16,922 bases of DNA from positions 1 through 16,922 of the forward strand of contig JAJYPA010000129.1 of NCBI GenBank assembly GCA_021795795.1, given 5' to 3'. Below are positions 14,694-16,922 of the stretch, one piece after another. How positions within the stretch are numbered: position 1 is the first letter of the stretch; each line of letters starts with the position of its first letter. Made by a program: the position numbers and the translations under genes. Below the pieces are notes generated by a model. The model did no database searches. It was not told the DNA's origin and worked only from the letters and a program-made list of their open reading frames with translations. The DNA comes from Pseudomonadota bacterium (lineage in GTDB: Bacteria; Pseudomonadota; Gammaproteobacteria; Halothiobacillales; Halothiobacillaceae).

Positions 14694-14719
14694 GCTATAC
14701 CAGAACAGGCAACCTGTTC
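14694..14719 (+). promoter_or_regulatory. Single GCTATACC site followed by a perfect inverted repeat
   Basis: GCTATACC (14694-14701) is followed by GAACAGG-CAA-CCTGTTC (14703-14719), a perfect 7-bp inverted repeat centred about 24 bp before the traF-like ATG. It could be the operator of a dimeric repressor. CAGGCAA is also shared with the site at 5772-5789. Confidence 0.5.
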
Positions 14720-14734
14720 GAGGAATTTTTTGGT

Positions 14735-15394
14735 ATGCGGCTCCCCACCCTCGCCATCATCACGGCGGCGACGCTCACCCTGCCCTTTGCGGCACTGTTT
14801 GCCGTAGGCCGGATCGAGCATTGGTCGCTCAATGTCACAACCTGCATGCCCATCGGCTTCTACCAGCGGGGACCTGCGCCCGCCCATCTCCGGGACGGCG
14901 ACAGAGTGTACCTCTGCCCACCGGTCCACGAGGGCCTGCATGTGCCTTTTGTGGGGCCGACGGCGATGCTGGTAAATACCCCCGCGGGCGACAATCCGGC
15001 CATGCACGAGGCCATAACGGGACTGTGGCTGGACTTCGCGCCACGGGGCAAGTGGCACTGTGCCGATGACCTGATGCCCTTTGCCAAGGAGATTGTCGCC
15101 ACAGCGGGCCAATCGGTGGAGATCACAAAACGGGGCATCATTGCCAACGGAAAGCGCCTGCCCAATAGCCGGATCGTGACGAAGGTGGACGGGATTCCTG
15201 TCATCCATATGCCGATTGGCACCAGACTGACCGTCCCCAAGGGATATTTCTGGGACTATGCTCCCGGCACCTTTGCCTTCACCAGCGCCTACTACGGGCC
15301 GGTCCCCACCAAGAACATCCTGGGGAGTCTCCGACCCGCCTTGGTCATCCCCGGCAGCCAGTATTGGTACACCGACAAGATTCAAACGAAATGA
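14735..15394 (+). CDS. traF: TraF-like conjugative transfer signal peptidase (S26 family), Cys variant
   Basis: The 219-residue product has an N-terminal hydrophobic segment (about 5-24) anchoring it in the inner membrane. The family signature N-x-T-x-S-x-P-x-G-x-Y is present as NVTTCMPIGFY, with Cys37 where the Ser nucleophile (Ser37 in RP4 TraF) is expected. PFAKEIVATAGQSVE (Lys118) corresponds to the catalytic Lys region. The conserved DSRY(F/Y)G near the C-terminus reads T183-S-A-Y-Y-G. TraF-type enzymes mature and cyclise the conjugative pilin. The gene precedes a VirB1/TrbN-like gene, as in P-type transfer operons. The ribosome binding site is AGGA about 10 bp upstream. Whether the Cys form is catalytic cannot be told from sequence. 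Confidence 0.88.
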   Translation: MRLPTLAIITAATLTLPFAALFAVGRIEHWSLNVTTCMPIGFYQRGPAPAHLRDGDRVYLCPPVHEGLHVPFVGPTAMLVNTPAGDNPAMHEAITGLWLDFAPRGKWHCADDLMPFAKEIVATAGQSVEITKRGIIANGKRLPNSRIVTKVDGIPVIHMPIGTRLTVPKGYFWDYAPGTFAFTSAYYGPVPTKNILGSLRPALVIPGSQYWYTDKIQTK

Positions 15395-15404
15395 GGCAGC
15401 TCCC

Positions 15405-15992
15405 ATGCACCTGACCGATCTCGCCCAACAATGCGCTCCACAGGTGGCGCCCACTACCCTGGCCGCCATCGTCCAGGTGGAGTCGGGCGGGAACCCCTGG
15501 GTGCTGTGGGATAACACCGCCCATCACGGATACCATCCTAAAACCCGAAAAGAAGCAGAGCGGATTTTACGGGTGCTGATGGCGGAAGGGCATCAGGTGG
15601 ATGTGGGCATTGCCCAAGTGGATACAGAAAACTTTGCGTCCTACGGGCTGAACTCGGGTAACGCTTTCGATGACTGCACCAATCTGCGGGCAGGATCGGA
15701 AATTCTCACCGCCGATTACCGCAGGGCCGTCGCCACCTATGGTTCGGGACAAACGGCTCTTTATCATGCCTTTGAAGCCTATAACTCGGGCCATTTGCAC
15801 GGCGACCCCGAATATGCGAACCGCATCCTCTCCACTGCCGGCATTCCGGTCAAGGTAGGGACTACTGGTGGACTGTCCTATCGGTATCGCTCTAATGCGC
15901 CCCTGGCCTTCGTGGAAACTTGGGGAATGACGAAGCCGGCCACCACCCCCAAACCGGAGAAAACCACGCTAATTTATTCCCTGAACTGGTAG
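15405..15992 (+). CDS. VirB1/TrbN-like lytic transglycosylase
   Basis: The product has 195 residues from ATG 15405 (GAGG ribosome binding site in the end of traF; an earlier in-frame start would overlap traF heavily). The SLT fold shows IVQVESGGNPW with catalytic Glu26, then VDVGIAQVDTENFASYGL and AYNSGHLHG, in the usual order for T4SS peptidoglycan hydrolases. These cut the glycan strand to let the secretion channel pass the wall. I see no classical signal peptide, only the mildly hydrophobic N-terminus (MHLTDLAQQCAPQVAPTT); some plasmid TrbN/VirB1 proteins look the same, so export may be through another route. The gene belongs with traF to one operon and is followed by a disrupted gene. Confidence 0.9.
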   Translation: MHLTDLAQQCAPQVAPTTLAAIVQVESGGNPWVLWDNTAHHGYHPKTRKEAERILRVLMAEGHQVDVGIAQVDTENFASYGLNSGNAFDDCTNLRAGSEILTADYRRAVATYGSGQTALYHAFEAYNSGHLHGDPEYANRILSTAGIPVKVGTTGGLSYRYRSNAPLAFVETWGMTKPATTPKPEKTTLIYSLNW

Positions 15993-16068
15993 GGTGGCTC
16001 TGGTAGCCAGAATTACCAGAAAACAGCCCCTCATCTGGGATGCCTGTTTTGCGAAGGAGGCAAGATCC

Positions 16069-16122
16069 ATGGGGTTCCTTGCCTATGCTTCACCTGCCCT
16101 ACTCGAGCCTCAATACGCCTTG
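16069..16122 (+). pseudogene. 5' end of a conjugation gene interrupted by IS21-like insertion
   Basis: A strong ribosome binding site (GAAGGAGG) lies 8 bp before ATG 16069. The frame reads MGFLAYASPALLEPQYAL and then runs into the IS terminal repeats, ending at a TGA soon after (16171-16173). In P-type operons virB1/trbN is commonly followed by the pilin or early trb genes, so a pilin-type gene is possible, but 18 codons are not enough to name it. The rest should lie beyond the IS, outside the window. Confidence 0.5.
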
Positions 16123-16137
16123 TGCGTATTCCACGCC

Positions 16138-16216
16138 ATCCGGCCACTCAATCCATCGGCATCCGGCCACTGATTCCACGATGATCCGGCCACCCTGTCC
16201 ACGGCCATTCGGCCGG
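16138..16216 (-). repeat. 23-bp-period subterminal repeats of the IS21 end
   Basis: ATCCGGCCAC occurs at 16138, 16161 and 16184, with a degenerate ATTCGGCCGG at 16207: exact 23-bp spacing four times. IS21-family ends characteristically carry several such transposase-binding repeats. Confidence 0.85.
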
Positions 16217-16251
16217 GGCAGGCGGAGCGTAGCGACGCGGGTAAAAGGACG

Positions 16252-16922
16252 TTACGCCGACTGGGCCGATGGGGTCAACCGCTGTTTCTTCCGCATGGAT
16301 TCTCCGTCGATAGTCAGCCTGTAGGCGTTGTGGATCAGGCGATCCAGAATGGCGTCCGCCAAGGTGGGATCGCCAATGCTGTCATGCCAGTGCTCGACGG
16401 GTAATTGACTGGTGACCAGGGTGGAACCGGTTTGGTAACGGTCATCCAGGATCTCCAGGAGGTCATGTCGGCTCCGATCCGTCAGGATTTCCAGCCCCCA
16501 GTCGTCCAACACGAGCACATCGATCTTGGCCAGGCGTTGGAGGAGCTTGGGATAGCGGCCGTCCGCATGGGCGATTTCGAGATCGCAGAGCAGCCTGGGC
16601 AGGCGCTGGTAGAGCACATGATAGCCGTCCCGACAGGCCTGATGGCCCAGGGCGCAGGCGATGTAAGTCTTGCCGACACCGGTGGGGCCCAGAACGAGCA
16701 CATTGCGATGTTGGCGGATCCAGTCATCGCTGGCCAGGCTCTGCAGGAGGCTGCGGTCGAAGCACCGGGATCCTTGCCAGTCCAGATCTTCCAGCGTGGC
16801 GGGCTGTTTCAGCCGGGCCGCGCGCAGACGCGATTGCAGGCGTTTTTGATCGCGCAGGCTCCATTCCGCGTCGAGGAGGATCCCGAGACGTTCCAGGAAG
16901 GGCATGGCGGCGATTTCCGGAT
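16252..16922 (-). CDS. istB: IstB-like ATP-binding transposition helper, 5' end outside the window
   Basis: The reading frame stays open to the right edge (PEIAAMPFLERLGILLDAEW, with residues before the Met still family-like), so the true start is off-window and the ATG at 16905 is internal. The Walker A motif GPTGVGKT and Walker B VLVLDDWGLE are intact, followed by the RYQTGSTLVTSQLP and DAILDRLIHNA segments typical of IstB. IstB is a AAA+ ATPase that assembles on target DNA and directs the IstA transposase. Its C-terminus ends 130 bp from the IS end. It appears intact over the visible part. Confidence 0.93.
   Translation of the reverse strand, partial: PEIAAMPFLERLGILLDAEWSLRDQKRLQSRLRAARLKQPATLEDLDWQGSRCFDRSLLQSLASDDWIRQHRNVLVLGPTGVGKTYIACALGHQACRDGYHVLYQRLPRLLCDLEIAHADGRYPKLLQRLAKIDVLVLDDWGLEILTDRSRHDLLEILDDRYQTGSTLVTSQLPVEHWHDSIGDPTLADAILDRLIHNAYRLTIDGESMRKKQRLTPSAQSA

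Larger units (their letters stand above)
16121..16922 (-). mobile_element. IS21-family insertion sequence, istB-side end
   Basis: The element begins at TGTGCGTATTCC or TGCGTATTCC (16121-16123), which matches the terminal sequence I recall for IS21-type elements, and contains istB on the minus strand. istA and the other end lie off the right edge. 16138-16216 holds four ATCCGGCCAC-type repeats. Confidence 0.75.

Noticed and set aside
15258..15404. Upstream extension of the virB1-like frame
   Set aside because: It would overlap traF by about 137 bp and adds a Pro/Ser-rich stretch unlike any signal peptide; ATG 15405 has a ribosome binding site and family-like sequence from the first residue.
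1..16922. CRISPR arrays, tRNA, rRNA, known riboswitches
   Set aside because: I saw no regularly spaced repeat-spacer array, and no tRNA cloverleaf or rRNA segment; the only regular periods are the IS-end repeats (23 bp) and the paired operator (19 bp).

Overview
The window is an accessory or mobile region of a proteobacterium. It joins two parts of different character: a moderate-GC left part (about 1-5300) and a GC-richer right part (about 5800-16922). The P-type conjugation genes, polyvalent plasmid proteins and IS21-type element would fit an Acidithiobacillus-like or related beta/gammaproteobacterial plasmid or integrative element. No marker gene fixes the genus, so that is a guess.

Left part. 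A broken C-terminal piece of a ComEC-type metallo-beta-lactamase (302-532) is followed by an overlapping pair: a MutT-like Nudix hydrolase (821-1213) and a predicted modification-dependent restriction endonuclease with a ScoMcrA-like SRA domain and an HNH nuclease domain (1203-2048). This pair lies between two diverged copies of a 60-bp repeat (601-660 and 2041-2100). Just downstream is an integron recombination platform without a visible integrase: a possible promoter, an attI-like site (2168-2230) carrying a small leader ORF, and a run of cassettes separated by attC sites (3075-3164, 3553-3621, 4192-4247). The cassettes encode a possible PD-(D/E)XK-like protein, a small membrane-anchored coiled-coil protein, and a second HNH protein. 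A DUF6236 gene lies on the opposite strand with its own promoter, between a perfectly palindromic attC and half of another attC. The theme of this part is nucleases and likely defence.

Junction. 5279-5811 has no gene. It holds the promoter of the DUF6236 gene, repeats related to the 60-bp repeat, and a regulatory site for the next operon.

Right part. A 1402-residue polyvalent protein (ArdC-like ssDNA-binding domain, zincin peptidase, DUF3560) starts an operon with a small unknown protein and an LPD7-domain protein. A second operon encodes a possible nucleic-acid-binding protein and three unknown proteins. Then come conjugation genes: a TraF-like S26 peptidase with a Cys at the usual Ser position, and a VirB1/TrbN-like lytic transglycosylase. 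The next gene has an excellent ribosome binding site but is cut after about 18 codons by an IS21-family element, whose istB runs off the right edge. A shared site, GCTATACC (paired 19 bp apart in two cases), sits upstream of three transcription units in this part and suggests a common regulator.

A restriction-rich integron beside an anti-restriction (ArdC) operon is a natural place for host-element conflict. The most unusual points are the integrase-less attI platform, the symmetric attC next to a reversed gene, the shared operator, and the Cys-variant TraF.
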